Shown piece after piece: positions 32,217 to 44,800 of a stretch of 64,000 nt of DNA (positions are counted from its first letter, which is position 1; each line of letters opens with the position of its first letter). The notes below the pieces were generated by a model. It saw nothing but the letters and a program-made list of their open reading frames with translations. It had not been told where the DNA came from and ran no database searches. Made by a program: the position numbers and the translations under genes. The DNA lies in the NCBI GenBank assembly GCA_037893245.1, contig JBAIAA010000747.1, positions 372,001 through 436,000 of the forward strand, in the 5' to 3' direction. Source of the stretch: Crossaster papposus (taxonomy: Eukaryota; Echinodermata; Asteroidea; Velatida; Solasteridae).

Positions 32217-35200
32217 TTAGAAGAGATCATAAGCATCAAATAAGTCCGAGATACCTTCGTTGTCTTCTAATGCGAATAAATAATCATCTACAGCAGGCGG
32301 GGAGAGGGGGATGAAATCATCAAAGTCATCAGTACTGTTCTGATCTTCCGTCTCCATAAGAAAACTCTTATTAAGAGGAGAGATATCATCTTCATCTACA
32401 GTGGTAGACTTCAAAGCAGGATCACCTGGTAAAAAAAACATACAATTATGAGGCATAGTGGAGAAAACTGCAAAATTATGGGCGATTGGTTTTAATTTTT
32501 AGATTTTTAGATTTGTTTTACAACTAGATTTTGTTAAGAAATAGTATGGAAGTAGTAGAATAAAAGATTTCTGGATGCAAGGTGGCTTGGAGGTTTGTGG
32601 TTGTGACGTATACAGGAATTGCAAAGCAGGTCACGCGTGGTCGTGCTAGTTTTACAGCGCGAGGCTGTTCCTATTAGACTTTTCAGTGTCCCTGATAACT
32701 TAAATCACAAGACCTTCCAATAATAAAAGCCGTGTTCGCACGACTTTTTGGGGGGAAGGTTTTACTGAGATGATGGTAAAAAAAAAAATGGTCAAATGGT
32801 ACCACTGTTCGCACTTGGACTTTCGACACGAAAATTTTTTACCGAGACCGTGGGAGAAGTAGCCGAGCTGTCATTATAATGACTCGTGAGTGCGCTTTGC
32901 GTTACCTTTCTGCATTGACCCCGGTGTACTCATTGACCCCGGTGTACTCATTTGCGCGCGCGCGATTTTTTCCCCGATGCATCAGCGTGCCCGCACGTAA
33001 ACAATGCAAAGAGCGCATGCGCAGTGTCTTGTGTAGCATGACCTTGCACTGGAGGGCCGGATGAACGTTTTCCTGAGACGCTTTTACCGACTCGCGCTGT
33101 TCGCACTTGACTTATCGTCTAGGGAAAGGTTACCTGGGAAGTTTTCCCGGGCAGCAGTTGGCCGGTAGAAGTACCCACTGGACTCGGGAGAAGTACCTGA
33201 GAGGAAAACGTCCTAGGCTGTCCGCACTGGACTTAAAATGGGAAAAGTACCCATCGTCTAGGTATGTTTTATCATAATAAGTCCAGTGCGAACAGGGCTA
33301 AAGTGAGTTTCACACAGGACTTCTTCCGGTCTACAACCCTACGATTCAAATGTTACCTTTACTACTGGACGGTGACCCGCTAGTTTCAGATGAACTTTCG
33401 TCTTTGCTACATTCTTCAGGACAAAGATAAACCTCTATCTGACCTCTGGTGCTCTTCAACCAAATCTGAATGCTCTGTAAAAAAAAAAGTATAATAAATA
33501 TTGTTTTTTCTTTTCAAAACATGATAATGCGTGAATTTGGCATTTCTGTAAGCAAAACATTTCCCTGCTTACCAAAATTATTTGCTTACAAATCTTCACA
33601 GGAAAACAAGTTACGATACACTTTTAGGCTGATAACCAGTTTCTGCTAAGCATATATTATTTGTGCTTAGTGACCTACCTCCCTTGGGTCGGGTACTTCT
33701 AGTCTTGTTTCCGGGGGCGCTTTGATTGCTATTACCGTTTGGTCTTCAAAGCTATTGATGCTGCGAATGTCGTGGTATGTTACATAAGCAAATGTGTGAA
33801 CGAGTTAAGAAAGCAAAACGACCGCTGACATTGCACAAGAAACATAGGATAATTTTAAATTTGTAGGAAAAATATTTGATATTGCTTACCTTTTTTGTAT
33901 CAAAGTGTCCAAAAACATGGTTTGCAAAAGAATTTGAGAACAAGACATTTTAAAGTGGCATAATTTGCTTTGGTAAATTGAAAAGGATATCTAGCATTGT
34001 CTGGGTCTTCTGTCAGCATCTTGAGCTGAACTGTTGCATTGTGGACTAGGTCGTCTAGTTTCCGTTCTCGTACATCAAGATCTGCGAGATCTTGAAATAG
34101 AAACATGAATATTAAACAGTGTTTGGAATACTGGAAAGAATTTAGTATCTTGCTGTCCACTTCTTTGGTTGTATCTACGGAGAGTCGTGTGCATTTTCAA
34201 AGTATTTTATAACAACATTTGGAATGTTCCTCAGTCCCAGATTCATGTCTTTTCAACAACAAAAACGACCATCATTGAGATAATATATGAAAAAAGTGGT
34301 GTCAGGATGCAACATTCTTTCTGAGATATCCGAGGTCTTAATTTATAAATGCTCAAGACTGGAGTGATTCATCTTGTAGACAACGCCCTCTATTGCCACG
34401 GGGGCTTAGCTGCGATTAGAAACCGAGTCTGGAGCCAAGACTTACCCGAGTGTAGATTAACAGAAGCTGCTGTGATGGGCGCTGTCTGGTCAAAATGAGT
34501 AAACTGTTGGTGTTGAGCTGCTACTGAGTTGGTTGTACCTCTGTCCATTCATAAATAAATATTACCAAATAAGGTAAAAAAGAAAATTAGGTCACCTGGG
34601 ATGCGTTCCATTTACGCCAACAATTTGCGCGATTGTTCACCTACGTTTCGAGTTTGCGCCAGTCGAAGTGAAACGACAAGTTGCAACCACCTTGCGACAG
34701 ACGTATGACTGGCTTGCGACAGGCGTACGACTAGCTTGCGACTGGCTTGCAGCTATCCAGATCATCTGATTTTATTGTGAACCTTGGACAACACGAATGC
34801 TTCTATCTAATTTCACTGCATCAAATTTTAAAGTTATGCAAACAACTGAACAAAAGAAATTTATTACAATTCTTTAAGTCACTCACTTCCACTGTATGTT
34901 GTTTTTCGACTTCTTCGTGATCAGCTTGATTCCTTCCAGGACATTAGTGATGTCGTAGATGCGACGCTTCTGAACTTTTAAGACTTCTGCAGCAACGTTG
35001 AGATCTAGTACACCGTCATGGGCACCACGTAATAGCCCGACAAAACGTTTTGTGAGGAGACCTAGCGATGTGTCGTAACGGGATTTCTCCAATGGTGACT
35101 TGACAACTAGGGAAGAAACAAATTTCGAAAAGTCTAGGTTTCAAATATGGCTCTCTTTTGTGAAATACACTTTGATGAAAATGAGACTAAACATTTCATT

Positions 35201-36797
35201 AATAAACTGTTGTTAATATAAACATAACCAAAATGACACTTATGTCATATAAACATTTGATTGGAATTTCTTTTAGATAATAAATCAATGATTTGTGGCT
35301 GTAAGACTATTGGGGACAATACAAATTTTAATATTGCTTTTAGGAAGTTATTTGGGAGTATTTCTTGAAGGGCTTGGTGAGTAGATTGCAAATCTCTTTC
35401 AACTTTCAAAATCGGTCAAAGCGTTGCCAAGTTATGGTCCGATAAACTTTTCAGATTGCGCTTTTTCCTAGACAACAAACGTATTAAGCAACAGTAATTA
35501 AAAAGTGTTTTTTGAACCATCTCATTTATTCTATTTACATCTTTCAAGCATTTCAAATCATCTTTTCTAGTATGTATGTTGCTCATATTTTTTTCATATA
35601 AGTCTTTCTTTTTCAGATGATACATTTCATGAGATCTGCAAATTCTCATGTTGTTACTCGTTGTCTAGTGGGTCTGCACGGTGTGTATGACACCCCTAGT
35701 AAGACCTTGGAAATAAACTTTCTTGTCAATATTTCTCACCTCTAGGCATACTTTTAGGACTGGGTTTTAACACACGCTTTTTAGCAACTCTTGGGCTGGG
35801 CGTCTTAAAAGAAGTCACTAGACCTATTTCAGGACTGGCTGGCAAGTCTAGGTCCAATTTCCTTTTCGCCTGTTGAGAATTAATAAACAAACAAAAAATA
35901 AAAAATGTACACACCGCAACATTTGCGATGTACAAATATTTATCAGACCAAACCGTGCATAGTGCTTTTAAAGTTTTAAAAAATCGTCATGACATCAGGC
36001 TCAAACATTATACAAACATTAAATAGTTTCAACATTTTTTCGCTACTTTTAAAATCTAACTAGAAAATGTAACATTAATGTTAAATATAGCCTTTCATTG
36101 ACGTGACTAACGTTATGGAGTAGAAACATGTAGTCATAATACAAAATAATGTTTCATGTTTTCAATGAAAAGCGATATTCGCAAAGATGAAATATTTGCA
36201 AAGATGAAATAGGGCCCTAATTTTCCTTAAAAAATAAATAAAATTAGAGTAGACATTTTTATCATTTTTTTTATGATGAACACTAGGCGCGGCCTCACAT
36301 ATTTTGTTGAGGTTTAGTTTTTAAAATGTTTTTTGAGTCATGAAAATAGAAGCAAACTGTTATTGTTAACACTTTTGTCACACAATTTGTCCACAAATTT
36401 ACGTCTAATTCGTGTTCTGATCCTGTACACCTCCCCCAGTTTTATGCATGCTCCACCCAAACTGTTTCTACAGTTACATGAATAAAGCTACAACAAATTC
36501 GGGAATAATGTAAGACCAAAATACCAGAGGTCTGCCGAGTGTTGGACGCGTTCCTTTCGTGGCAAGATCCGGTGTGCAGTCAACCACGTCCAACAAGTCC
36601 TCAAAACCTTCCGCCCAATTCGGTACCACGTCGTCCAAGTATGAATTGCTTGGAATCCCCGAGTCAAAACTCGGGCAAGGAAGACTCGAAAAATCCTGCT
36701 GTTGCCGCTGTTGGCCTGACGATGAAGTTATAAGAATTCTCGGTTTATAATGTTGGGTCGTGGTATTGTTGGTCTGTCGTGCTGATCCCCTCGGCAT
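32217..36797 (-). CDS. E2F3: E2F1/2/3-type transcription factor (8 coding exons)
   Basis: Cell-cycle activator that binds DNA as a heterodimer with DP proteins and is held by RB. Exons: 36797-36525, 35869-35740, 35106-34887, 34540-34446, 34090-33991, 33793-33679, 33474-33357, 32425-32217; 1,260 nt, 419 aa, all phases agree. [12 protein letters not shown] (about 88-99) matches the cyclin A-binding site of E2F1-3. The winged-helix DNA-binding domain is at about 136-207 with the family core [14 protein letters not shown] coiled-coil dimerisation segment and marked box follow ([14 protein letters not shown]). The C-terminus DDFIPLSPP and [13 protein letters not shown] is the RB-binding transactivation domain. 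The start is ambiguous: the frame is open to an ATG at 37028, but MPRGSARQ at 36797 gives a normal-length protein. Which of E2F1-3 it corresponds to cannot be told, so the symbol is a class label. The intron 33990-33794 is of U12 AT-AC type. Confidence 0.93.
32728..33300. mobile_element. 573-bp TIR element in the last E2F intron
   Basis: The left end AGCCGTGTTCGCAC mirrors the right end GTGCGAACAGGGCT. Internal copies of the terminal motif (TGTTCGCACTTGACTT near 33099, TGTCCGCACTGGACTT near 33217) suggest a compound or internally duplicated element. The plus-strand ORF inside is a by-product. Confidence 0.7.
33541..33672. mobile_element. GCTTAGCA-family foldback fragment
   Basis: Holds TTTCTGTAAGCAAAACATTTC, CTGATAACCAGTTTCTGCTAAGCA and TTGTGCTTAG, diverged from the copies at 32.0 and 60.1 kb. 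In an E2F intron. Confidence 0.5.
33794..33990 (-). other. U12-type AT-AC intron of E2F
   Basis: The donor reads ATATCCTTTT after ...GCTAG, the minor-spliceosome AT-AC donor consensus. The branch-site-like TTTCTTAAC lies about 11 nt before the acceptor, which ends TTCACAC. Joining restores ...[15 protein letters not shown], the conserved E2F sequence, whereas no GT-AG pair does. Confidence 0.9.
34660..34750. repeat. Short degenerate tandem repeat
   Basis: Repeats of CTTGCGACAGGCGTACGACT-like units in an E2F intron, about four copies. Confidence 0.7.
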
Positions 36798-37028
36798 ACT
36801 TGCGAGTTGTGGTAAATTTACGTGCACTGCCCAAGTATTGTCTAATGTCAACAATGGTGTACTCTGTTCAGCTGGGTTTGTTGAGTCGATCGCTTTCAAC
36901 AAAATGGGGGACAAAAATTGGCTCGAAATGTCGCCAATCTGAATTGAAATTCCCAAAACAAAATACAGGTGGTCGAATAATGGATACTTGGAAGACTGTA
37001 TGGGGCAATTGTGAAGGAATGATGGCAA

Positions 37029-37200
37029 ATGAATGGGGAGAAATTGGACAGATTATCGGAAGTGGAACAACGACAGGAACCGACCCAGCCGCGCCGGTGA
37101 TTGGAAGTAGATCCCTATATTTTACCCAAATTTGCAAAGCGCGCGAGTTGTATTTCGCGGGGAGAGACATCACGTGCGGTTAGGCGCAATGTGGCGCCCC
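37029..37200 (-). promoter_or_regulatory. Putative E2F gene promoter / 5' leader
   Basis: GC-richer than its surroundings. It has TTTCGCGG at 37153-37160 (E2F-site consensus), nearby GCGCGCGAG, and CACGTG at about 37171. A second match, TTTTCGCGGG, lies at 37453-37462. No TATA box seen. TSS position inferred, not shown. Confidence 0.5.
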
Positions 37201-37489
37201 TCAGCATGAATAAAGATAACCCAGTAGATAATTTAGGTATTTATTGGCCTAAATGCAAAGAAAAAACCAAAGAATACTATTTAATCTGTCATTTTCTGTA
37301 AAAAATATATATTTAAACAAGTATAATAAAACAGCCGGATGTCCGGTATGTTCAGGCAATTAAAGCGCAATAAAAGTTTGGCTTGTACTAATTGTACGCA
37401 CACGTTATTCATGGTACAGGGCCACAGTGTCCAATATGGCAAGCTCTTTAAATTTTCGCGGGTTTTTCCCTGCGTTAACTGTCGCGAAG

Positions 37490-37852
37490 GGGGTTGGGGG
37501 ATGAGGGGGTTGGGGGATGGGGGGGTTGGGGGATGGGGGGGTTGGGGGATGGGGGGGTTGGGGGATGGGGGGGTTGGGGGATGGGGGGATGGGGGGGTTG
37601 GGGGATGGGGGGGTTGGGGGATGGGGGGGTTGGGGGATGGGGGGATGGGGGGGTTGGGGGGGTTGGGGGATGGGGGGATGGGGGGTTGGGGGATGGGGGG
37701 TTGGGGTGGGGGATGGGGGGTTGGGGTGGGGGATGGGGGGTTGGGGTGGGGGATGGGGGGTTGGGGGGATTTGGGGGGGGGGGGGGTGGGGGGATTTGGG
37801 GGGGGGGGGGAGATGGGGGGATGGGGGGGGGGGGGGGATGGGGGAGGGAATA
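37490..37852. repeat. G-rich minisatellite / quadruplex-prone tract
   Basis: Irregular units of GGGGGTTGGGGGATGG, ending in long G-runs, for about 360 bp. All plus-strand frames are open and Gly/Trp-rich, and the minus frames are Pro/His-rich; these are not genes. Lies between the E2F promoter and the VPS13B 3' end. Confidence 0.95.
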
Positions 37853-38830
37853 AAATATAAAATGTTATATTGTAACAACAAGCTTGGAAAACTTAGTATT
37901 TAAATAAATAAAATAAAACAAAAAAAAGACAAGCAAGAAAAACCATGCAAACAAAACAAACCAATAAAAACAAATAACAAAAAGTGAACAATTAACTTAG
38001 GAGGTTGGGGATTATTTAAGCAATAATGAAATAAATTTCAATGGTATTCTTTTACAACCAAATAAAATTGAAATACATTAATATACAGTTTAAGTTAGAA
38101 AAATGTGTTCTTAGCATAACTACACTCAACATGCGACGTCCAAACATACCAACAAACAGAGAAAATAGCAAAATATTACTGGACAGTGGAAATATGTTAA
38201 TTTTGCCTTAACAATCTCACAAAGCCACCAATAGAAACTTCACTCAGAAGTGTTCAATAATTTATAAATATCTATGAAAACCAAAAAAGAATAATCTATC
38301 AATGCAGACACATATTCATTTCAAGTTAATTTCAATTTGGTAATTTCAAACTTTTGAAAATAATCATGATTTTGTTGTTTCAATTCAACCTTAAATTAAT
38401 CATTTCTGAGAATACTATGTTCTCTGGAGTTTTTCTGATTGAAACCTTCAACAATATTAAATATATACATCACCAACGATGGAGAGGATTCATATACTAT
38501 GTATGACCGCCATCGTTTTTATAAATTTATAGTTTAGTGAGAATGCAAAATATTGCTACATGATACTTGCTAAAAGTCTTGAAAATAATGGAAGAATTAG
38601 TAACAGGTCCTCTTATATTTTAGCCGCCACCCCCCCCCAAAAAAAAAAACATCCTGGAATGCGTGAAGAATAGAACAAATGATATTTTACAATCTTCATT
38701 TCACCAAAATCACTCCATTGTCTTTTTTAAATTGTCTACCATCAAGCAATCTGATTTTTATTTTTTTAATTACTTTTCACATTCTTCAAACCTGGTACCT
38801 AACTTGTTTGGCACCATTTTCTGTAACCAC
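37853..38830. other. VPS13B downstream region (probable 3' UTR)
   Basis: A/T-rich with no gene. The right part is likely the 3' UTR of VPS13B on the minus strand. TTTATT runs near 38758 are AATAAA-like on that strand. Confidence 0.4.
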
Positions 38831-41800
38831 CTACTCTAAGCCTTCTAATTGCATCTTAGTGCTCGTGTGCCACATCTTAAAGCGGCTGAACCCCGAGGTG
38901 TTTGTCTCATCGTAGCAGAATCCTTTCCCCAATAGTCGGTTCTTGGCCTGCTTAAACAAGCTCAGAAATGTGTCCCGATAACACGCCCTCTGAAGAAAGT
39001 ACTGGAACACCGTGGTTCCCGTAAAATCATTCACTGTGTGTCCCCCTGGCAAGGAGGAGCCTTCTGATTGGCTATCGGAACTGACCAATGGGTCGATGTC
39101 TTGGGAGTCACATGGTCTGGAAAGGACGGTTCCAACGAAGTCTGCGACGCGACTACACGTCTCTTCCTTCTGAAAATACATGCAATTGTTAAGGAAAGGC
39201 ATTTTTTCCAGATTGGTTAAATTTGTACAAGTTTAGTTTCCTAAAACAAAAAAAGCCCCTAATTTTTTTTTATTGACTAACCTTTGAGACGATTGGAGAA
39301 GAAGGCCCCCTCATTTTGACCCCTACACCCTCACTGCTTCCAGCCAGGGGGACACACTCCACTTGGAATATCGGAAAGGCCTGCTGCTGTGTGTCCTCAC
39401 TTGAGCTGACTACAAAGAGAATCTCTGGTGTTAGGAGTAGGCACCCCCCGCGTTGTAGGCCGTGAAATGTTACCATGGTAACATCGCAGTCCATTAGGAT
39501 GTCAGCGTTAGGCAGGGAAGGAAGCATCTTCCTACAAAATAAAAGAAAAATGGGCAAATTTAAGAAACGTTTAGTTAAAAAAAATATAAAAACAAAAAAA
39601 CACTTAAATTTGTCGTGTAATACTTTTACAAATCATCAAAGATGAACTTATTTTACCAGGTGTACTTGAGTCTACTGTTAGTTGCCATGGCAGTCAGTGA
39701 TGTCACACATTCTCCTTTTGGACATCTTGTTTCAACCAGACCAGCGCTGTGTAAAATTCCTACCAATCAGAAAAAACAAAAAAAACACCTTTTACTTTAG
39801 TGTGGTTTGGGGCAATACAGGGTGTAACAGGCAGGGTGGTTTGGGCAGTACAGGGAGTAACAGGCAGGGTGGTTTGGGGCAGTACAGGGAGTAACAGGCA
39901 GGGTGGTTTGGGGCAGTACAGGGTGTAACTGGCAGGGTGGTTTGGGGCAGTACAGGGTACGTGTAACAGGCAGGGTGGTTTGGGGCAGTACAGGGTGTAA
40001 CAGGCAGGGTGGTTTGAGGCAGTACAGGGTGTAACAGGCAGGGTGGTTTGGGGCAGTACAGGGAGTAACAGGCAGGGTGGTTTGAGGCAGTACAGGGAGT
40101 AACAGGCAGGGTGGTTTGAGGCAGTACAGGGTGTAACAGGCAGGGTGGTTTGGGGCAGTACAGGGTGCAACACTTACAGGCTAAGTGGTTTGGGGTTAGA
40201 ACAGAATGAAATAAATATTTCTTAAAAAGTCCTGATTATAATTTCTTTAGACACACCTTGTCCAGTCTGAGAGACAAACTCTGCGGCCCCGCCCAGTGGC
40301 TTGATGACCACACCCATCAGACCTTTGCCGACGCCCCGTATGACCCCTGTGGCCTTCTGGGTTCGTGTGCTGACCTCAGGAGTTTGATGGAAGCTTTTGA
40401 TTGGCTGGTCTGCAATGCCTCCGATCGCTCCTGTACGTAACAAAAAGAGACAAAGTATTTAGTAGAAAAATGAAAAACAAAGCAGAAAAAGACACATTTT
40501 ATATAAATCTACATGAATCTACATAAATACAATCTACATAAATCTTCCACATAAACATAATCAAATTTCTGACCTTTGTTATTTTATACATGGGGCTCAT
40601 GAATTCCAAGTATTCTCACCTAATAAGCTGATACCAAAGCCACTCAGGCCTTGTATCACCCCGTCCGTCATCCTATCTGGCACCTTACGTCGCTGTTTCT
40701 CCTTTCGAGCGATGTGATCTTCATCCAGGGTCAGACGGTCAAGGTTTCGAGAGACACTGGCTGCAAACTTAGTGACTGAAGTCAAGGTTCCTGAACGACA
40801 GAATTTGTAGGAAATGTGGTTGCTTTGAAAACCGCTGTCGCAAATGTAAGAAAAGGTTTCGTTTGGACACAAGAGGGCGCAAGTAATATATTATGAAACC
40901 AACCTGCAGAGAGATGTCTGAGTAGCGACGACGTGCCACTGGTTACCCCGGCAACAAACGCCGCTGGTCCCCTTGTCAGACCCTCATATGGCAACATGAC
41001 GGAGTCAGTAAGACCGCTACGAACGTTACGCAACAAGCCAGCTGGGTTGCCAAGGAGCTCCAACGACCCTAGCACCCAACCTAAAAAATAATAATGAAGT
41101 ACATTATTATCTGTATGAAAATGCATAGAAATATAAGGGATGTTTATAAAAATGTCCCAGAGTGCTTCACAATTATTACCCCTGTTCATCAGACCATCAG
41201 GTCCATCAGTGCAATTTGGGCCGTTTTCAAAACCCCAGCTTCATCTCAGTCTTTGGCTTCGTTCAATGTCTTTGGCAATGGTGATGGAGCCCGAGACAGA
41301 GCCTAAGATGGGGCTTGGATAACAGCTCCGGACTCCACCATTCATATTCCTGGTTGGAGACAGGCAATTGTAGTAAAGTGTCTTGCCCAAAAACACAAAC
41401 ATCGTCAGGGATTGAAGCCAGCTTAGTCAGATTTGTGGTCAAAATATTTATGCTTACAAATAATAATGCCCATTAAATAAACTTCTACTGGCATTAACAG
41501 TTGTCAAATGCAGTGAAATGCTTAAACTTTGAAAACAGGGATGTCAATAACGGAAACGTTTAACGCAAGATGCTACTAAGTTATCAGAAATCTACTCACC
41601 AGCTTTAAAAAGTGCGCCTGATGTATAATGCATTGTGAGCGCCTGCACTAATTGCCTCGTTGTCGCAAACATCGGACCGCTATCAAACTGTCGGAAGGAC
41701 AATGGTGTGCTATCGACGGCGATGAACAACTTCAGAGAGGAGTGGACACTCGCAAACAATCTGATTGGTTGGATCAGGAACTGCCGCATGCCGATTGGCT

Positions 41801-44800
41801 CCTTCAGAGCACTGCTGGTGAAGCGGACCTTGCCTGGGAATCTCTGGCTTGTAATTGGTCGCTTCTGTTCATGTGACTTTGCAGGAACAAAGGTTTGAAC
41901 TTTTAAAAGTAGGTCGTACAGGAAGTGATCTTCAACGTAAAGTTCAAGAGGTTTGACCGTAACTTCTAGAGAAGTTAAACTGAGAAACAAATCTGTGCAG
42001 CTCTCCAACATGACCTGAGCAACAAGCGTATGGTGTTGGCGACAAAATTCGACAAGATCTTCCACCGGTCCATCGCGAGATACTTCATCCTCTGCAGATT
42101 TTATTGATTCCTCCTGACTACAGAGGGCGACAGCAAAATCGTACTTTCCCGCCTCCTTGAACATTTGATTGTCAACTTGGCACGCCCGGGCAGACAGCTG
42201 TACCTGTTGCTGCTGAACTGGACTTCTTGTTCCACTTTCAACGAGCGGATAACTCAACAGGAGCACATCTTGAACTGTGATCCGAAGCATCTCCGATGAC
42301 TGAAAAAGATCGGTGATTTCATCCATCGCCATGAAAACCAGACTCACAGCAGATAATCTGAATTTGTACTGCACCAAAGAGAGAGAACCTGATGACACTG
42401 CAGTCTTTAAAGATGACTCAGTCCTTTGAGAATCACGATTATCCAACTCAAAAGCCAGTAGGGTGTTTGACTCAGCTCTCACAGAAGGCTCTGTGGAAGA
42501 CTGCATCCCACTTCTGACACCAGTTTTAGACATGTCCATAGTAAGAGGATCCACACGAATTTGTAACTGTGTCCCTACGCAGTGACTGGAGACTAGGACG
42601 TAACCTATTCCAGCTACAGATACAATCTCAGATCTTTCTCTGTGGTCTGTAGCTAGTTTGATGGCCTCACTCCATAAATACTTGCTCTGTTTGAAAATAA
42701 CCAAAAAATATAATTGACGAAAAAGTACACAAAATGTTACAAAATACTAAAATATTACACTAAACAGGAGTCTTTTGAATATCTATCTTCATTTTAATCG
42801 CAAAGGTTCTTTTCTAAAAACACATTTTTGTTTCTGACACAACCTACAAAAAGAAATATAAAACGTTACGCAGAAGTTAAGACTCAAAACAAAAAACTAC
42901 CTTACCTTTTTCTCTTCCCTGTTTTGTCTTTGCTGACCTCTGGGTTCCTCTAGGCTTACCGCTAATCCAAGGAAGCTTCCCAAGCACAGATGAAGACTTG
43001 GCGTGTACGACTTTTGACCTCTATCAGCTGAGGGCAAAGGTCGCTGGAGGTCGTAATGGACTAGACAGTGGGGAAGGACAATGGGAATGGAAGGAAGAGG
43101 ACTGTGTTGCTCCAAAACCTCCACTGTAGAATAAAAAGATATGAATACAAAATTTTACGCTTGGCAATAAAAACAGATATTTAAAAAAATAAAATAAAAA
43201 ATATACAGAAACTTCACTTACGCTGTTCTGTCGCGTGAAAAGGTGATTGTCCAAAGTGAAGTGGGTAGGAGCAGGCGTTGGCAATAGTAACCCGGGCAAC
43301 AGGGTCATCGTCAATGGTTACATACATGACCCCTTCCTGTTCTGCCAAGAGGGTGACAATCGGTTGCGTAGCAACAGTCTCTGTGGTGGTGGTTGTTTTG
43401 GGCGAAGCCTGGCTGAAAATCTGGTTTATCTTTAAAAAAAAAAGACATTATTTGGTATCGTTCAGATTACGTGGAGATCAAGTTGGGGAGGGATATGTGG
43501 CATATGATTTTGTTTTTCTGATTGAGAAAGCTACATTTGGCATCCATATGTAGAGCACATTATACACTGACATAATACAGTTTTCAATCATCATGATGTC
43601 TGCATTTCTTTCCTTCTTTTTTATTAGCCTTTTGCTTTACTGGGTTTATAAGGCTGATTCCTTTAGGAAAAATACTCACTGGAACTGCAACTGGAATTCT
43701 TGGCCTAGAAATACCCAGTAGAATCCATCTACTCCAATGAGTCTGCTCCTGATTGGCTGAATGCTTGACCTCTCCTTTCCTATTGGTCTCCTCCGACTTT
43801 GAAAGAGCCAATGAGAGATACTGACTCTTGCCTTGGGTGTCAGAGGATGGAGGATGAGGAGATTCGATTGGATGATTGAAAGAGGGGATGTTCCATTGCG
43901 TGATGGGGATGTAGGTTTCTTCAGAAACAGCTGGAGGGACCGACACAGAGTGCAGTGATGAATTCTGCACAGTAACCTGTCAATAAATGGAAAAAATAAA
44001 GAGATTTTGTGTGGGTTTGTGTCCATTAAAGTCAAGAAATCAAACTATTTCAAATACTGGACGGTTTTATTTTGTCTAGATCTTACGTTATCGGTTGCCA
44101 TGGTGTCAAATGCTCTAAGCATCACAGCTTTCTTGCTCTTGTTGCACAGCATAAACTGAGGCAAAATTGTGACCACACGAATGTTGTGCTTCACAGTTGA
44201 TCTCAAAGTCAGACAAACAACCTGAAAAAACATTGATATTCAGAAGAACATTTTGATTTTTAAAAGAACATATTGATAATCAAAAGAACATATTGATATT
44301 CAAAAGAACATATTGATATTCAAAAGAACTTCCTTCAAGAAATAAGTTCCCAACTTACACTGTTCTGTATCACCCCCATCCGTTGCACAGAGAGTGTAAT
44401 ATGGATGTATCCTTCTGATATGAGGGTCAAAGTTGAAGGGTCATGGGTCGTTGCCGGGACAGATGCAGCAACGAGATAGATAGGTTTGGATTTGTTGCTG
44501 GTCGTGTATTTGGCCTTACTGAGTTGTAAATAGAATCCTTCCTGTAGGATTGAAGTAAAAATGCAAGCGGATTACAACAAATATGATGAAAGCTTCAGAT
44601 GAAATTTAGAATTATTTATTCAGAAAGAAAGATGATAAACTGACAAAATACCAGAGTCTTGTTTGAAACAAAAAAGATGCAAATAAGCGAGTTTGGTATC
44701 TCAATGACATACACCAGGCCAAAGAATATTTGAGATCTTGGTTAAATTGCTGCCGTGTGTCCGTGTGCTAGTTCTCACCAAAGAACGTACACCTACCTTA

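Noticed and set aside
32879..33064. 61-codon plus-strand ORF in an E2F intron
   Set aside because: It lies inside the 573-bp TIR element.
37339..37903. Gly-rich plus-strand and Pro-rich minus-strand ORFs up to 173 codons
   Set aside because: Produced by the G-rich tandem array; low complexity only.
39760..40173. 137-codon reverse ORF rich in Cys and Pro
   Set aside because: It follows the 34-bp minisatellite exactly and lies in a VPS13B intron.
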